In this document: positions 62,455-64,000 of the stretch, in pieces
Layout: every line of letters starts with the position of its first letter
Position numbering within the stretch: position 1 is the stretch's first letter
NCBI GenBank assembly: GCA_951799405.1
Contig: OX637344.1
Span: 4,898,001-4,962,000, forward strand
Direction: 5' to 3'
Length of the DNA stretch: 64,000 nucleotides
Source of the DNA: Agapetus fuscipes
Taxonomy: Eukaryota; Arthropoda; Insecta; Trichoptera; Glossosomatidae
The notes under the pieces: generated by a model
Told to the model about the DNA's origin: nothing
The model's input: only the letters and a program-made list of their open reading frames with translations
The model's database searches: none
Position numbers and translations under genes: made by a program

Positions 62455-62764
62455 GTCAGTCCAAATCAAATATCACCCCCTTAGTGCTTATTTGTCTTAT
62501 GTCCATCAGAGGTAATTTTACATGAACAATGTTTGGTTGTGTACTGCATCGACGTGACTTATGAAAACTGGAAATTTATTTTGAAAATAGTACACATAGC
62601 TCTTACATTGTTATGGTTTATGTTTTTTTCTTAGTTCAGATTGTGTACAATGTGTTTTCTACAGACAATGTCATTCAAAGGTCATTTTTGAAACAAATGG
62701 TAGATGAGCCAAACAAGCACAGCGGGGGGCGACAACATATTTTTCTTCTCAGTATATTTTTTCC
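62455..62764. other. start of the next Nmdar2 intron
   Basis: No feature recognised. Confidence 0.5.
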
Positions 62765-62930
62765 CTAGCCCTTACCAGAAGTGCCAGGGTTCGATCACCT
62801 TCAATGGTGTCAAAAATGATATCCCGTTTCGACTGTTATTTCAAATCCACACGCTAGATGCAACTTATCCGTGGAAATTGCGGCTATAAGTTGCACTTCA
62901 TGTGCATCTTAGCTACATTTTTGTTTTGCG
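62765..62930 (+). repeat. SA SINE, heavily diverged
   Basis: GGTTCGATCACCTTCAATGG, GTCAAAAATGATATCCCG, and 3' end CACTTCATGTGCATCTTAGC. Confidence 0.6.
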
Positions 62931-62949
62931 TTGTGGATGTTCCTTGACT

Positions 62950-63577
62950 TTTTTTTTTTTGGTGCCAACAGGTTGCCCTAATTACAGTGCACCCTCTCAG
63001 CCATCAACAAGCTGGGAGGAACTCTTTCACCATACTTTTGAAGGTGTCTAAATTATATTGAAATATGTCTATTTTTGACTCGTTAATGAGTTTGACACTC
63101 CGAGTTAAAGGATGCTGTGCCAAGACATCGGTGCGGCTCATTGGTACATGAAAAAGATCATGACCTCGCCCCCGATTATAATAATTTGGTACAAACAATT
63201 TGAAACCCTCCAACAGGTTGGGACTGTCTATTGAACCAATGATGACTTTATAAGTGAGTACCATCAGGGTCCCATTGCGCCTAGTTTCTAAGCTCCTGAA
63301 GCCAGTTTCTTGAAGCAGGTCCTCATGGTGCATGAACTGAGGGTAATTTGCCTGCGTTCTCATGAGGAGGTACCTCAGGAACTTCATCTGGAGCTGTTCT
63401 AACATATTCATGTACTTCCGCTGATGAGGTGTCCACACCTCAACAGCGTACTCTAATTTAGATCGAACGACGCAGCTGAAGACATCCGCCATCGCCCTGG
63501 GCTCTGTAAACTGTTTACAGAGTCTAATAACAAAACCCAGAAGCCGATCGTCGTCAATCGCGTCATATGGTCTGAGA
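62950..63577 (-). mobile_element. Jockey-like LINE 3' end with poly(A)
   Basis: The minus strand ends in a 12-bp A tail (T run 62950-62961). The RT C-terminus lies upstream; the 5' end is cut at about 63577, where an LT copy in the opposite orientation starts. Confidence 0.8.
63004..63576 (-). pseudogene. Jockey/CR1-like RT C-terminal fragment, open frame
   Basis: About 190 open codons: LLGFVIRLCKQFTEPRAMAD, then VRSKLEYAVEVWTPHQRKYM and LEQLQMKFLRYLLMRTQ. The order VRS.LEY..VW.P then LE..Q..FLR is the diagnostic connection/thumb end of Jockey- and CR1-group reverse transcriptases. The catalytic YXDD part is missing through 5' truncation. It ends in KEFLPAC and a stop. A different family from the 14.8-kb LINE. 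Confidence 0.85.
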
Positions 63578-63760
63578 ACTTATAGGTTGGTATGAGGCTG
63601 ACCACCCATACTGCAAAAAAAGATTCACTATGCCAATATCACACCTGTGTCAGGGAAGGTCGGCAAGAGTTGCACTGCTTATGTTTATTTGAATTTTTGG
63701 ATTTCATGTGTAAGTGCAAACTAAAGGTGTATTTTATCACAAGTCATTTAGTTTTAGAGT
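63578..63760 (+). repeat. LT repeat, 3'-shortened
   Basis: ACTTATAGGTTGGTATGAGG to about TGTAAGTGCAAACTAAAGG; the first bases of LT are missing and the tail is lost. Confidence 0.8.
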
Positions 63761-64000
63761 CATGGGCACGCCTCTGATCTGGAGGTTCTTGTTTTTTCGT
63801 GCTGTTGATTTTTCCGTGAGTGGTTAGCAGATTTTTTTTTAATCGATGCTCTATAGTCTATAGAGCAAAAAAATTCTTCCGCCATTTTTGGCGAACGCGT
63901 TTCTGACATGTTCATGAGCGTTGACTTCCTCGCTATGTGGGGAGCGGCACATATTTATGATTGCCATCCTAGGAGGACCGCTAAGCGTAACTGTTATGAC
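63761..64000. other. unassigned right edge
   Basis: Short palindromic CTATAGTCTATAG near 63852; nothing else supported. Confidence 0.4.

Overview
AT-rich animal DNA with introns, almost certainly arthropod and most likely insect. The evidence is a multi-exon ionotropic glutamate receptor gene of the insect NMDA-receptor-2 type, plus RTE- and Jockey-like LINEs, tRNA-derived SINEs, Penelope-type repeats carrying hammerhead ribozymes, pogo/Tigger and hAT elements. The order cannot be fixed from this window.

The only host gene recognised is Nmdar2 (GluN2-like), on the + strand. Six coding exons are visible, all for the extracellular amino-terminal domain: exon A 12518-12683, exon B 26490-26835, then 46929-47102, 48480-48661, 58087-58327 and 62280-62454. 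The gene continues beyond the right edge. Exons A and B encode homologous versions of the same segment, end with the same motif (LTPSP) and the same splice phase, and both join in frame to the 46929 exon. Exon A needs an upstream exon because it has a splice acceptor and an in-frame stop just 5'. Exon B carries its own ATG and signal peptide, downstream of a GC-rich, E-box-rich candidate promoter at 24.83-25.62 kb. The layout therefore suggests two receptor isoforms with different N-termini.

The rest is intronic or flanking DNA packed with mobile elements. Local names used below: LT = about 250-bp repeat starting CCTTGACTTATAGGTTGG and ending in TTAGATT units, which is also the 3' end of an RTE-like LINE (roughly 38 copies). 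SA = tRNA-derived SINE with GATAGCTCAGTTGG head. SB = tRNA-derived SINE with CCGTAGTCTAGTGG head. SB and SA also occur fused as a composite SINE. SC = third tRNA-like SINE with a poly(A) tail. PM = palindromic about 140-bp MITE with a central CTAGTGAG-like core. PLE = Penelope-like foldback repeats with hammerhead ribozyme motifs.

By region: 0-12.5 kb is SINE/LT/MITE-rich flank or intron; 12.5-26.9 kb holds exons A and B, a 5'-truncated RTE-like LINE (14.8-16.4 kb), a solo LTR (19.9 kb), a PLE foldback and the candidate exon-B promoter. 27-46.9 kb is a 20-kb intron with PLE foldbacks, a tandem LT array (38.4-40.7 kb) and hAT elements. 47-62.5 kb holds the four shared exons, a large inverted minisatellite (49.2-50.1 kb) and a complete pogo element with an intact 782-codon transposase (51.8-56.2 kb) inserted in an LT copy. 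62.9-63.6 kb holds a Jockey-like LINE 3' end.
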